Shown: positions 7,692-19,243 of the stretch, in pieces
How the letters are laid out: every line of letters starts with the position of its first letter
Position numbering within the stretch: position 1 is the stretch's first letter
NCBI GenBank assembly: GCA_903861185.1
Contig: CAIOTK010000356.1
Location: forward strand, 1-52,178
Direction: 5' to 3'
DNA length: 52,178 nucleotides
From: an uncultured Opitutia bacterium
Lineage (GTDB): Bacteria; Verrucomicrobiota; Verrucomicrobiia; Opitutales; Opitutaceae
Program-made: the position numbers and the translations under genes
The notes under the pieces: generated by a model
What the model saw: only the letters and a program-made list of their open reading frames with translations
What the model was told of the DNA's origin: nothing
Databases searched by the model: none

Positions 7692-10631
7692 ATGCGCGTG
7701 GATCGACTTCCCCGTCTCCTGCTCCCCCTCCTCGCGTGGCTCTCCTGCGGCTACAAAGAGGTGGCGCCGCCCCCTCAGGTCGTGCTGCCGGCGCCGCTGG
7801 CGGCCGCGGCATCTCTCGCGGCGATCCAAGTGCCCGCAGACTTGGAAGTGGAACTGGTTGCCGCTGAGCCCGCCGTTCTCGATCCCGTCGATCTCGCGTG
7901 GGGTGCGGATGGCCGACTCTGGGTAGTGGAAATGGCCGATTACCCGCGCGGCCTCGACGGCAAGGGTCAGCCGGGCGGCCGGATCCGCGTGCTGGAATCT
8001 ACGCGCGGCGACGGCCGTTACGACCGTTCCACCCTTTTTGCGGACGGACTTCGTTCGCCGACGGCGGTGCTGCCGTGGCGTTCGGGTGTCCTCGTCGTGG
8101 CGGTGCCGGACCTGCTGTTTCTCGAGGACACCGATGGCGACGGCCGGGCCGATGTGCGGCGCGCGCTGTTCACGGGACTAGCGGAGGGCAACGAGCAGCA
8201 CCTGAGCAACGGCCTCCAATGGAGTCTGGACGGCTGGGTGCACCTCGCCAATGGCAACAGTGGGGGCAAGGTGCGGCGCGCGGGCGCCAATGGCCCCGTG
8301 GTCGAGCTCGGCCAGCGTGACTTTCGCCTCCGGCCCGACTCCGGGGAGATCGAGACGGTGGCGGGCCAGACGCAGGCGGGCCGCAACCGGGACGACTGGG
8401 GCAACTGGTTCGGGGGTAATAATTCCAACCCGATCTGGCACTATGCCCTGGAGGAACACTACCTGCGGCGCAACCCGCGGCTCGTCCCGCCTTCCGCCAC
8501 CGTGACGGTCGCCGCCATCCCCGGAGCGGCCCGCGTCTATCCGCGGAGCGAGACTCTCGCGCGGTTCAACGACGGCTTCGCGGCTAACCATTTCACCTCC
8601 GCGTGCGGGACGGTGATCTACCGCGATGTCCTGCTCGGTCCCGGGTATGCGGGTAATGTCTTCGTGTGCGAGCCCGTTCATAACCTCGTCCACCGCGAGG
8701 TGTTGGCGGCCGATGGCGCCACGTTCCACAGCCGTCGGCCGGAGTCCGAAGCGAACTCCGAGTTCTTGGCCTCGACTGACGCTTGGTCGCGGTTTGTCGC
8801 GGCGCGGGCGGGACCCGATGGCGCGCTGTACTTGGCCGATATGTATCGGCTAGTGATTGAGCATCCGCAGTGGATCCCGGACGCGTGGCAGCGAGTGCTT
8901 GGCGATCTGCGGGCCGGGCACGAAAAGGGGCGCATCTACCGGATCCGGCCGCGCGGAGGAGCGTTGCGGACCGTGCCCCGGCTCGACCGCGCTGACGCGG
9001 CGGGGCTGGCCGAGGCGCTGCGTTCGCCGAGCGGCGCGTTGCGCGATCTGGCCCAGCAGCAAGTGGAGTGGCGCCGGCCGGACGGGGCGGCGGCGGTCGT
9101 GGAGCAGGTGGCGCGGGGAGCGGAACTCCCGGCCGCGCGGGCGCAGGCGCTGTGGGCGTTGCAGGGGATCGGGGCGCTGAATCCAGCGGCGCTCTTGCGC
9201 GCGCTGCGCGATCCGCACGCGGGCGTGCGGCGACAGGCGGTACGACTCAGCGAGGTCATTGGGGCCACGGAGCCGGGGCTGCGCGCGGCGGTGATCAGCC
9301 TGGTTGAAGACCCCGCCGCCGCGGTGCGCCAGCAGGTGGGCTACACGTTGGGCGAGTGGCTGGGCGCGGAGGCGGGTGAGGCGCTCGCCCGGCTACTGGT
9401 CCGGGAACGGGATCGCTATGTGCGCGCGGCCGCCCTGAGTTCCGCGCTGCCGCACGCCGAGGTGGTGCTGGAATCCCTGCACACCGCCGGACCTGCGCAA
9501 GCCCCGCTGGTGGCGGAGATCGCGGCGGCCACCGCCAACACTCGAGCACTCACCCGGTTGCTGGCGGCGGTGCCCGCCGCGCTGGAGCGGGGTGAACTGG
9601 GGCTAGGGCTGAAGGCCTTGGGTGAGCTGTTGGATCTCCTGCAGCGGCAGGGTCAGACGCTCGCCCGGTTACACGCCGACTCCGGTGCGCCGCTTCGTCA
9701 GGCGCTCGAGGCGCTCGACCCGGTGCTCGAGCGGGCGCGGGGGGTAGCGGCCGATCCGGCAGCCCCGGTCGGGGCGCGGCTCGCGGCCGTCGCCTTGCTG
9801 GGACGTGGGCGTGGCCAAGTGGCGGAGGACGCCGCTCGGCTCGCGGCGCTGCTGGACGCGCGGCAACCGGTCGAACTCCAGCTAGCGGCGGCGCGCGCGT
9901 TGGGCGGCATTAACCGCACCCAGACTCCCGGCCTGCTGCTTGCGGGCTGGGAGAGCCACGCCCCGCGGTTGCGCGCCGTCATTTTGGGGTTACTCGCCGC
10001 CCGGCCCGCGTGGGCGCAGGTGCTCCTCGACCGGGCCGAGCGCGACGAGGCCTTCCGCGCGCAGATCGACGCCGCGCGGCGGACCGCCCTCACCCAACAC
10101 GGGAATCCCCGCCTTGCGGATCGGGCCGCGGCGATTTTCGGGGCGGCAGACGCGGCCGGGCGGCAGGCGGTAGTCCGCGATTACCTTGCGGCCGTCGCGC
10201 CGCTGCGGGCGGATCCGCGCCGCGGGGGCGCCGTTTTCGCGCAATCGTGTAGCGCCTGCCACCGTTTCGGGCCGGTGCCGGGCAGGGCGGTCGGGCCTGA
10301 TCTGGCCGTGGTGAAAGATCGCAGTCCCGAGTACCTGATCGGGCACATTTTGGATCCGAACCGCGCCGTCGAGGACCGTTATCTGTTCTACACCGCCAAC
10401 CTCGCGGACGGCCGCACCGCGGTGGGGATGCTCGCGGCCGAGTCCGCTGGCTCGCTCACGCTCTTGGGGCTCGACGGAGAGGAGCAGGTTATCCTGCGGA
10501 GTGAACTGCGGACCCTGATCAGTTCGGGGCGCTCCTTGATGCCAGAGGGGCTCGAGGCGGCGGTAGATGCGCAGGCGATGGCGGACCTCGTCGCTTTTCT
10601 AGCGTCCCCGGAGACGGCCAGAATGCGCTGA
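7692..10631 (+). CDS. PVC-type heme-binding membrane-associated dehydrogenase
   Basis: 979-aa extracytoplasmic protein of the planctomycete/verrucomicrobial type in which a beta-propeller 'putative membrane-bound dehydrogenase' domain is joined to HEAT-like repeats and a c-type heme domain (TIGR02604 and TIGR02603 families). Seen: hydrophobic N-terminus with a cysteine (AWLSCGY, near residue 19) that may be a non-canonical lipobox; propeller from about 45 to 430 (EVELVAAEPAVLDPVDLAWG, DGRLWVVEMADYP, LADMYRLVIEHPQW); Ala/Arg/Leu-rich helical repeats from about 440 to 800; CSACH heme motif at 853-857; then SLMPEGLE near 950 as the likely Met axial ligand. Probably oxidises an organic substrate, perhaps a sugar alcohol or aldose, and passes electrons to the periplasmic chain; substrate unknown. 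The ATG at 7692 is preferred because the upstream in-frame part overlaps the previous gene. It stops flush against tyrS. Confidence 0.86.
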   Translation: MRVDRLPRLLLPLLAWLSCGYKEVAPPPQVVLPAPLAAAASLAAIQVPADLEVELVAAEPAVLDPVDLAWGADGRLWVVEMADYPRGLDGKGQPGGRIRVLESTRGDGRYDRSTLFADGLRSPTAVLPWRSGVLVVAVPDLLFLEDTDGDGRADVRRALFTGLAEGNEQHLSNGLQWSLDGWVHLANGNSGGKVRRAGANGPVVELGQRDFRLRPDSGEIETVAGQTQAGRNRDDWGNWFGGNNSNPIWHYALEEHYLRRNPRLVPPSATVTVAAIPGAARVYPRSETLARFNDGFAANHFTSACGTVIYRDVLLGPGYAGNVFVCEPVHNLVHREVLAADGATFHSRRPESEANSEFLASTDAWSRFVAARAGPDGALYLADMYRLVIEHPQWIPDAWQRVLGDLRAGHEKGRIYRIRPRGGALRTVPRLDRADAAGLAEALRSPSGALRDLAQQQVEWRRPDGAAAVVEQVARGAELPAARAQALWALQGIGALNPAALLRALRDPHAGVRRQAVRLSEVIGATEPGLRAAVISLVEDPAAAVRQQVGYTLGEWLGAEAGEALARLLVRERDRYVRAAALSSALPHAEVVLESLHTAGPAQAPLVAEIAAATANTRALTRLLAAVPAALERGELGLGLKALGELLDLLQRQGQTLARLHADSGAPLRQALEALDPVLERARGVAADPAAPVGARLAAVALLGRGRGQVAEDAARLAALLDARQPVELQLAAARALGGINRTQTPGLLLAGWESHAPRLRAVILGLLAARPAWAQVLLDRAERDEAFRAQIDAARRTALTQHGNPRLADRAAAIFGAADAAGRQAVVRDYLAAVAPLRADPRRGGAVFAQSCSACHRFGPVPGRAVGPDLAVVKDRSPEYLIGHILDPNRAVEDRYLFYTANLADGRTAVGMLAAESAGSLTLLGLDGEEQVILRSELRTLISSGRSLMPEGLEAAVDAQAMADLVAFLASPETARMR

Positions 10632-11912
10632 TCAGGCTAGCTCCAGCACGGCGTAGCTGCGCTTGCCCTTGCGCAGCAGCACGTATCGGCCGTGGAGCAC
10701 GTCGGCCTCGCCGATGGTACGGGTGACTTCCGCGGCGCGCTGGTTGTTCACGTAGATTCCGCCGCCCTCAATGTCCTTGCGCGCCTGGCCCTTTGACGGG
10801 CAGAGGCCGGCGTGGACGAGCAGATCCCCGAGTGGGGCGCCAACGCCACCGAGGCGGGTGCGTTCGAGCGCGTGTCGCGGGATCTCGGAGATGATGTCCT
10901 GGAAATCCTCGGGCGTGAGTCCGTCGAGTGGGCCGCCGAACAGCGCATCGCTGGCGCGAAGGGCCCCGGCCAGTCGAGTCTCGCCGTGCACGAGCCGGGT
11001 CATCTCGCGGGCAAGGGCCTTCTGCGCGGCGCGGGCGCCTGGGTTCGCGGCGACCTCGCGCTCGAGTGCCGCGATCTCCTCCGCGCCGAGAAAGGTGAGG
11101 GTTCGCAGCAGCTTGCCGACGTCCGCGTCGTCGGCGTTCACGAAGAACTGGTAGAAGCGGTAGGGCGAGGTGCGGCGCGGATCCAGCCAGACGGTGCCGG
11201 TCGCGGTCTTACCGTACTTGGAGCCGTCGGCTTTGGTCAGGAGGGGGAACACGAGGCCCCACACGGTGGCGCCGAGTTTCTTGCGGGTCAGTTCCGTGCC
11301 GACGGTGATGTTGCCCCACTGGTCGGTGGCGCCGATCTGGAGCTCGCAGCCGAGGGCGTGGCGCAGGTGGTAGAAATCGTAGCCCTGGAGCAGCATATAG
11401 CTGAACTCCGTGTAGCTGATTCCAGCCTCGCGGTCCTCCATTCGGGAACGGACCGAGTCCTTCGCCACCATTGAGTTGACGGAAATGTGCTTGCCGACGT
11501 CGCGCAGGAACTCGAGCAGCGTGAGCGGTCCGGTCCAGTCGTGGTTGTTGACGAGGCGGGCGGGGTTAGCGCGGACGTCGAAGTCGAGGAACTGGGTGAG
11601 TTGGCTCCGGATCGCGGCGATGTTGTGCTCGACCTGCTCCGAGGTCTGCAGGTTGCGCTCCGCGGACTTGCCGGAGGGATCTCCGACCATCCCGGTGGCG
11701 CCGCCAGCGAGGGCGATGGGGTGGTGGCCAAGGAGCTGGAAGCGGCGCAGCGCCAGCAGCGGCACGAGGTTGCCGACGTGCAGTGAGTCGGCGGTGGGAT
11801 CGAAGCCGCAGTAGAGCGTGATTGGCCCCTGGTCGAGGCGGGCGCGGAGCGCGACGGGATCGGTGCAGTCGGCGAGGAGGCCGCGCCAGCGCAGCTCATC
11901 GAGGATGTTCAT
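10632..11912 (-). CDS. tyrS: Tyrosyl-tRNA synthetase
   Basis: Charges tRNA(Tyr) with tyrosine in the cytoplasm. 426 aa, the usual bacterial length. Class I signatures: HVGN at 45-48 in place of HIGH, and KYGKT at 232-236 as the KMSKS-equivalent loop. Tyrosine-pocket sequences YCGFDPTADSLH and SYMLLQGYDF ... QIGATDQWGNI are all present. The C-terminal S4 RNA-binding domain (LGDLLVHAGLCPSKGQARKDI) completes it. Start ATG 11912 begins MNILDELRWRG, as expected; an upstream extension of the frame has no family similarity. Its stop codon touches the stop codon of the convergent dehydrogenase gene. It is divergent from the peroxiredoxin gene with 169 nt between; I see no SD and no T-box element in that gap. 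Confidence 0.97.
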   Translation of the reverse strand: MNILDELRWRGLLADCTDPVALRARLDQGPITLYCGFDPTADSLHVGNLVPLLALRRFQLLGHHPIALAGGATGMVGDPSGKSAERNLQTSEQVEHNIAAIRSQLTQFLDFDVRANPARLVNNHDWTGPLTLLEFLRDVGKHISVNSMVAKDSVRSRMEDREAGISYTEFSYMLLQGYDFYHLRHALGCELQIGATDQWGNITVGTELTRKKLGATVWGLVFPLLTKADGSKYGKTATGTVWLDPRRTSPYRFYQFFVNADDADVGKLLRTLTFLGAEEIAALEREVAANPGARAAQKALAREMTRLVHGETRLAGALRASDALFGGPLDGLTPEDFQDIISEIPRHALERTRLGGVGAPLGDLLVHAGLCPSKGQARKDIEGGGIYVNNQRAAEVTRTIGEADVLHGRYVLLRKGKRSYAVLELA

Positions 11913-12081
11913 GCGGGACTTAGGAGTAAACGGAGGGTGGACACGTGCGCGCAAGTGCGGATTCCGCGCGCTGACGGGCGCGAGAATCGATTTGCGGGCC
12001 GCCGGGGCGCCGCTCAACGTGAACTTTCCTCCCGGGACCACGTGCCCGGATCTGACCAACCGCCAACTCATCGCCCTCCCT

Positions 12082-12555
12082 ATGCCCATCGCCGTCGGAA
12101 CCAAGGCCCCGGACTTCACCCTCAAGACCAAGACGCCGGAAGGCCTCAAGGACGTTACCCTAAGCGGTAATTTCGGCCAGAAGCAGACCGTGCTGCTGTT
12201 CTTCCCCTTGGCCTTTACCGGGGTCTGCACCCAAGAGCTGTGCGACCAATCGGCCGGTCTCGAGCAGTACGCCCAGCTGGGCGCCGAGGTGATCGGCGTG
12301 AGCGTCGACAGCCCGTTCGCCCAAGAGGCTTGGGCCAAGGCCAACAAGATTTCGATTCCCCTCGTCAGCGACCTCAACAAGGAGGTCACGCGCGCCTACG
12401 GCGTGCTCTTCCCGATGCTCGCCGGCGTGGGCGACACCGCGGCGCGCGCCGCCTTCGTCATTGGTCGGGACGGCGTAGTGAAGTACGCCGAGCAGACCGC
12501 GACGCCGAAGGACCTGCCGAACTTCGCCGCGGTCAAGGCCGCGCTCGCCAGCTGA
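12082..12555 (+). CDS. Peroxiredoxin (AhpC/TSA-Bcp family)
   Basis: Thiol peroxidase, 157 aa, that reduces hydrogen peroxide and organic hydroperoxides. The peroxidatic motif PLAFTGVC fits the P-x3-T-x2-C consensus with C49. A second cysteine, C54, gives CTQELC, the C-x4-C arrangement of E. coli Bcp, so an atypical intramolecular 2-Cys mechanism is likely. The thioredoxin fold continues with [17 protein letters not shown] and ends with [14 protein letters not shown]. Start ATG 12082 ([14 protein letters not shown]) is the normal N-terminus; upstream in-frame sequence is not conserved-looking. No partner reductase is adjacent. A perfect GC hairpin follows the stop. Confidence 0.9.
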   Translation: MPIAVGTKAPDFTLKTKTPEGLKDVTLSGNFGQKQTVLLFFPLAFTGVCTQELCDQSAGLEQYAQLGAEVIGVSVDSPFAQEAWAKANKISIPLVSDLNKEVTRAYGVLFPMLAGVGDTAARAAFVIGRDGVVKYAEQTATPKDLPNFAAVKAALAS

Positions 12556-12568
12556 TCCGTTTCCGCTC

Positions 12569-12595
12569 CGCCGCCGGGTCGCCGCCCCGGCGGCG
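12569..12595 (+). terminator. GC hairpin after the peroxiredoxin gene, without U-tract
   Basis: Perfect 10-bp inverted repeat, CGCCGCCGGG at 12569-12578 and CCCGGCGGCG at 12586-12595, with a 7-nt loop, starting 14 nt after the stop. It lacks a following T-run, so it may attenuate, protect the 3' end or pause polymerase rather than act as a full intrinsic terminator before acnA. Confidence 0.4.
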
Positions 12596-12640
12596 CGCCT
12601 GCGTTCCCGTGTCCCCTGCGGCAGCCTTCCCCGTTTCCTC

Positions 12641-15343
<2,703 letters not shown>

Positions 15344-15393
15344 CCCGAGCGCCGGTCGCGGGCGCGCGGGCGTCCCGGCCGGCTCCCCGCCTG

Positions 15394-15909
15394 ATGCCTG
15401 ACGCGACCACTCCCGTCTTCCGGGCCGACACCTCGTCGGACCCGGTGCTGGTGCGCGTCGACGGCCGGGCTACGTTCCAAAACAGCGGCTGCCTGCGCGA
15501 GTTCATCGCGCGGATGCTGGCGCTTGGGAAACCGCGGTTGGTGCTGGATTTCGCCGGCTGCGAGGGGGTCGACTCCACGTTTTTGGGTGTCCTCGCCGGC
15601 GCGGCGATCGAGATCCGGAAGACCGCGCCGGAAGGCAGCCTAGTGATCGTACGGGCGGGTTCGCGAAACCTCGAGCTGATGCGGAATCTAGGCCTCCACC
15701 GCTTGCTCACGCTCGACAGTTCGGCCGGAGTGGTGGGCTTGGGAAACTTCGACACCGCCCTGCAGGTTCGCCGTCAGAGTGAGGCCGAGAGCGCGCGCTT
15801 GGTCCTAGAAGCTCACGAGAACCTGGTGGCGGTAGATGAGGCCAACCGGAGCAAGTTCCAAGACGTGCTCGCCATCCTGCGCGAACGCTCGGGACAGGCG
15901 CCGGATTGA
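15394..15909 (+). CDS. STAS-domain protein (anti-sigma factor antagonist-like)
   Basis: 171-aa soluble protein with one STAS domain (about residues 10-115), as in SpoIIAA/RsbV. The phosphorylatable serine is at S61 in CEGVDSTFLGVLAG, matching the D-S-T site of anti-sigma antagonists. A C-terminal helical extension of about 50 residues (RQSEAESARLVLEAHENLVAVD) has no recognised domain. In the family, an anti-sigma kinase phosphorylates the serine and a PP2C phosphatase reverses this; neither partner gene is in the window. It may be co-transcribed with acnA (50-nt gap). The stop is 22 nt from the convergent acyltransferase gene. Confidence 0.82.
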   Translation: MPDATTPVFRADTSSDPVLVRVDGRATFQNSGCLREFIARMLALGKPRLVLDFAGCEGVDSTFLGVLAGAAIEIRKTAPEGSLVIVRAGSRNLELMRNLGLHRLLTLDSSAGVVGLGNFDTALQVRRQSEAESARLVLEAHENLVAVDEANRSKFQDVLAILRERSGQAPD

Positions 15910-15931
15910 CCCGCGGGTTTCGGGGTCGATT

Positions 15932-16591
15932 TCAGAGTACTGGGCTGCCCGGCGGGGCAAGCCGCGCGATCTGCGCCATGATACGTTCGCTGGCCACCTG
16001 CGCCCGTTCCTTGCCGGCCCGTGGGTCGTCGTAGTCGGCGGGGAGGATCGGCGCACCGAACACTACCGACACTGGCGTGCCCAGTCGCAAGGGGCGGTCC
16101 CGCCCGAAGGCCTCGTGGGAGCCGAAGATCCGCACCGGCACCACGGGGACCTGCGTCTTGACTGCAATGAAGCCCACGCCCGCCTTGGCCGGTTGCAGCC
16201 GTCCGTCCGGCGTGCGGGTGCCTTCCGGGAAGAGGATGAGGCCCCGTTCCTCGCGCAAAGCGCGCAGCACCCGCTTGATCGCGCTTACGTCCTGCCCCCC
16301 GTCCCGATCGACGGGGATGGTGCCGACCGAATCGAGCCACCACGAGGAGAAGCCGCCCTTCCAGAGCGTCTTGCGCGCGAAGTAGGCGATCTGGCGCGGC
16401 AACTGGCAGCCGATCATCGGCGGATCGATGAAGCTCGCGTGGTTGGCGGCGAGCAGGAAGCCGCCGCGGGCCGGTACGTGCTCCAACCCGCACACCTCGC
16501 CGCGGAAGAACATTTGATACGACACTCGCAGCCAGTAATGGCAGAAGCCGTAGACCGGCTGCATCGAGGTCTGGGGAAACGCTGCCCTCAT
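15932..16591 (-). CDS. plsC: 1-acyl-sn-glycerol-3-phosphate acyltransferase
   Basis: Makes phosphatidic acid by acylating lysophosphatidic acid at the inner membrane. 219 aa. Acyltransferase block I is NHASFID, with the H-x4-D pair at H51 and D56. Block III is FPEGTRTPDG at 121-130, followed by GVGFIAVKTQVPVVPV (block IV). The N-terminus (VYGFCHYWLRVSYQMFFRG) is the usual membrane-associated segment. Start ATG 16591 overlaps the cmk stop by 4 nt (ATGA), implying translational coupling. Pairing of cmk with an acyltransferase is a common bacterial arrangement. It is the last gene of the long minus-strand run. Acyl-donor preference cannot be read. Confidence 0.9.
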   Translation of the reverse strand: MRAAFPQTSMQPVYGFCHYWLRVSYQMFFRGEVCGLEHVPARGGFLLAANHASFIDPPMIGCQLPRQIAYFARKTLWKGGFSSWWLDSVGTIPVDRDGGQDVSAIKRVLRALREERGLILFPEGTRTPDGRLQPAKAGVGFIAVKTQVPVVPVRIFGSHEAFGRDRPLRLGTPVSVVFGAPILPADYDDPRAGKERAQVASERIMAQIARLAPPGSPVL

Positions 16592-17259
16592 ACGCCTAGG
16601 TGCTCCGCGATCGGCCGAGAGAGTAGCGCGACCACCTCTTCTAAGTTGTGGTGCGTCGTATCGACCGCCACGGCCCCCTCCGGGCAGGCGAGTGGGGCCG
16701 CCTTGCGCGAGGAATCGAGTTGGTCGCGCACCGCAATCGCGTCCTGCCCGCCCTCCTGCGCGCGCCGGCGGGCGCGTTCCGCCGGATCCGCGTGGAGGAA
16801 GAATCGACACGGCGCGCTGGGAAAAATGACCGAGCCGATGTCGCGCCCCTCCATCACGAGGCCACGGAACCCGCCAGCCCGAGCCACGCCTTCTTGCCCG
16901 CGCTGGTAGGCGAGGAGCGCGGCCCGCACCGCGGGCAGCGCCGCGACGTGCGAGACGGCCCCGTTCACTGCCGCACCGCGGATTTCCGCGTCCGGGATCA
17001 TCTCGCCGTTGATCTCCATTCCGGCCGAGCGCCCGGCGATGTGCGTGCTGAGGCGGAGCCCAGCCACTTCGGCCTCGATCCGTGCGGCGTCGGTCGCCCC
17101 GATGCCGCGCCGGAGCAGCACCGCGGTGACGGCTCGGTAGAACGAGCCCGTGTCGACGTGCAGCAGGTGAAAGCGCGCGCTCAGGGCCCGCGCAGTGGAG
17201 GATTTACCCGAGGCGGCGCCGCCATCGATGGCGACGATGAGAAAGGGGCGGGTGTCCAT
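16588..17259 (-). CDS. cmk: Cytidylate kinase
   Basis: Phosphorylates CMP and dCMP with ATP. 223 aa, the normal length. The P-loop GGAASGKSS spans 13-21. HVDTGSFYRAVT is the CMP-site segment, followed by VMEGRDIGSVIFP and FFLHADPAERARRRAQE, the standard CMP-kinase landmarks. The start ATG overlaps the aroA stop by one base (TGATG) and its own stop overlaps the plsC start, so aroA-cmk-plsC should be one translation-coupled unit. The aroA-cmk order is frequent in bacteria. Confidence 0.96.
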   Translation of the reverse strand: MDTRPFLIVAIDGGAASGKSSTARALSARFHLLHVDTGSFYRAVTAVLLRRGIGATDAARIEAEVAGLRLSTHIAGRSAGMEINGEMIPDAEIRGAAVNGAVSHVAALPAVRAALLAYQRGQEGVARAGGFRGLVMEGRDIGSVIFPSAPCRFFLHADPAERARRRAQEGGQDAIAVRDQLDSSRKAAPLACPEGAVAVDTTHHNLEEVVALLSRPIAEHLGV

Positions 17260-18602
17260 CAGGGGGAGAGGCTAGCCCGGCGCAGGTCCTCCAAGACCGC
17301 GAAGAAGCCGGGAAAGGTCTTCGCGCAGCAGCCAGGGTTGGCGAGGGTCAACCAAGGCCGGCCATCTCCCCGGAGGTCGTGGCTGCCGAGAATCGCGAAA
17401 CTCATCGCGAAACGGTGGTCGCCGTACGTGTCGATAATTTGGTCGGTCCGCAGCGGTCGCGGAATGATCTCCAGCGCACCCTCTTCCTCGCGCACTTCTT
17501 GGCCTAGCCGGCGGAGTTCCCGCGCCATCCCAGCTACGCGGTCGGTCTCCTGCTTGCGCGTGTGGGCGATCCCCTCGATTCGGGTCGTTCCGGCGAGCAA
17601 AGGCGCGATCGCCGCCAGGGTGAGGAAGGTGTCCGAGAAACCGCTGAAGTTGGTGTGGGTACCCCGTGGATGTCCCGGCTGGGCCGTCACGCGCACGCCC
17701 GCGGGATCCGCGGTCACCTGAAGACCGCAGCCTTCCAGCACCCGGATGAACTGAGTGTCACCCTGCAGGCCCCGTCCGGGAGGATGCAGCCCCGGTAGGG
17801 TTAGGGTACCTCCGGCGACCAACGGGAGCGCGAGGAAGTAGCTCGCGGCGGTCGCGTCCGGTTCAATGCCGCAAGTGCCGCCAGGGGGCGCGTAGACGGG
17901 GTGGGGTTGGACGACAATGAGCTCTGGCGTCCGCCAAACCGGGGTCGGTTGGCCGAAGCGGGTCAGCAGCGCCGCGGTCATGTCCACGAAGGGGCGCCGC
18001 ACTTCACCGGTCAGGCGAATCTCGACCTCCGTCCGGGCGAGCGGGGCGACCAGCAGGAGCGCGGAGAGGAGTTGGCTGCTTTCGCGGGGATCTAGCTCGA
18101 CCCGCCCGCCGGCGAGGCCGCGGGCGCGGATCTCGAGGGGGAAGAAGCCTTCTTCGCCCGGACAGCGGATATCCGCGCCGAGTTGACGGAGGGCCTGAAT
18201 CAAGGGCTGCATCGGCCGGCGCCGCATTTGCGGCACGCCGTCGAGCCGGTAGGTGCCCGCCGGGGCCGCCGCGCAGAGAGCGGTGAGGAAGCGCGCCGCG
18301 GTCCCCGCAAGCCCCACGAACAGATCCGCGTCCCCGCCCCGAAAGGCGTGTTCCTGACCTGAGATCTGAAGGGTGGTGCCGTCACCGTCGGCGTCCACCC
18401 GCACGCCGAGGCGGCGCAGGGCCTCCGCCATTAGGTGGGTGTCCTCGCTTGCCAGTGCCCCTGTGAGAGTCACCGGCCCGCGGGAAACCGCGGCGAGCAG
18501 GAGCGCCCGGTTGGTAAGGCTCTTGGACCCCGGCAGGCGGACCTCACCTCGGGGCGGCCGGACGAACGGCGTGAGGGAGAGGTGATCAGGGAGCGGCGAC
18601 AC
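17259..18602 (-). CDS. aroA: 3-phosphoshikimate 1-carboxyvinyltransferase (EPSP synthase)
   Basis: Sixth step of the shikimate pathway: joins phosphoenolpyruvate to shikimate-3-phosphate. 447 aa from the chosen start. Landmarks: LPGSKSLTNRALLLAAV (active-site lysine K27 in this numbering), GLAGTAARFLTALCA (the glyphosate/PEP-site loop, here as G-x-A-G-T-A rather than N-x-G-T), SSQLLSALLLVAPLA, and TYGDHRFAMSFAILG near the C-terminus. Two starts are possible: TTG at 18644, adding MALSLPPPSIRLSA, or GTG at 18602. I prefer GTG because it begins right before PLPDHLSLTPF, the usual position, and TTG is a weak codon. It ends overlapping cmk by one base. The upstream gap to lspA is 81 nt. Confidence 0.93.
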   Translation of the reverse strand: MSPLPDHLSLTPFVRPPRGEVRLPGSKSLTNRALLLAAVSRGPVTLTGALASEDTHLMAEALRRLGVRVDADGDGTTLQISGQEHAFRGGDADLFVGLAGTAARFLTALCAAAPAGTYRLDGVPQMRRRPMQPLIQALRQLGADIRCPGEEGFFPLEIRARGLAGGRVELDPRESSQLLSALLLVAPLARTEVEIRLTGEVRRPFVDMTAALLTRFGQPTPVWRTPELIVVQPHPVYAPPGGTCGIEPDATAASYFLALPLVAGGTLTLPGLHPPGRGLQGDTQFIRVLEGCGLQVTADPAGVRVTAQPGHPRGTHTNFSGFSDTFLTLAAIAPLLAGTTRIEGIAHTRKQETDRVAGMARELRRLGQEVREEEGALEIIPRPLRTDQIIDTYGDHRFAMSFAILGSHDLRGDGRPWLTLANPGCCAKTFPGFFAVLEDLRRASLSP

Positions 18603-18683
18603 AGCGGAAAGGCGAATGCTCGGGGGCGGGAGCGACAGCGCCAAGGAGTTTCTCGGCGGCGGCGCGGGTTCCGCGACCGTGGT

Positions 18684-19223
18684 TCACGGCGGCTGGCCCG
18701 CGCTCGGCTCCGGCGCGCGGAGGGAATGCCACAGATAAAGCAGCACTCCGATGCAGATCCCACTGTCGGCGACGTTGAAGGTGGGGTAGATGTAGGTCCC
18801 GAAATGCAGGTCGAGAAAGTCGACCACGTGGCCGTGCGCGAGCCGGTCGATCAGGTTGCCCACAACCCCGCCGCAAAGCAGGCCGAAACAAGTCTGGTGC
18901 CGCGGATCGCGCAGGCCAAGCGAGTGCCGCCAGAGGAAGATGGCGATGAGAGTCGCGGCCGCGAGGCCGGCCAGCAGCAGGCTCCGGCCCGAAAGGATAC
19001 TCCACGCCGCGCCGGTATTGCCGACGTGGATCAGGTACAGAAAGCCTGGAACGACCTCGAGGTCTTGCCCCAGCCCGTGCGAATGCAGCGGGTTGTAGGG
19101 AATGCGCGCGACGACCCAGAGCTTGGTGGCTTGGTCCAACAGGAGAGTCAGGCCAAGCAACTGCCAGAGCCGCCGGTAGGCGCGCCATCGGGGCCCGGGG
19201 GCCGGGGCTTGCGGGGAGGACAT
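18684..19223 (-). CDS. lspA: Lipoprotein signal peptidase
   Basis: Inner-membrane aspartyl protease that cleaves prolipoprotein signal peptides after diacylglyceryl modification. 179 aa with four hydrophobic segments, as expected. Catalytic aspartates sit in the two conserved motifs: NLIDRLAHG (D126) and FNVADSGI (D153). Other signatures are DQATKLWVV and the VGNTGAAWSIL loop. Start ATG 19223 is preferred; a TTG at 19247 would add eight residues and overlap the upstream stop. It lies 20 nt after the dksA-like gene. At least one probable client, the M48 lipoprotein, is encoded in this window. Confidence 0.94.
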   Translation of the reverse strand: MSSPQAPAPGPRWRAYRRLWQLLGLTLLLDQATKLWVVARIPYNPLHSHGLGQDLEVVPGFLYLIHVGNTGAAWSILSGRSLLLAGLAAATLIAIFLWRHSLGLRDPRHQTCFGLLCGGVVGNLIDRLAHGHVVDFLDLHFGTYIYPTFNVADSGICIGVLLYLWHSLRAPEPSAGQPP

Positions 19224-19243
19224 CGCGGCGTCGCGCGCGCGGA

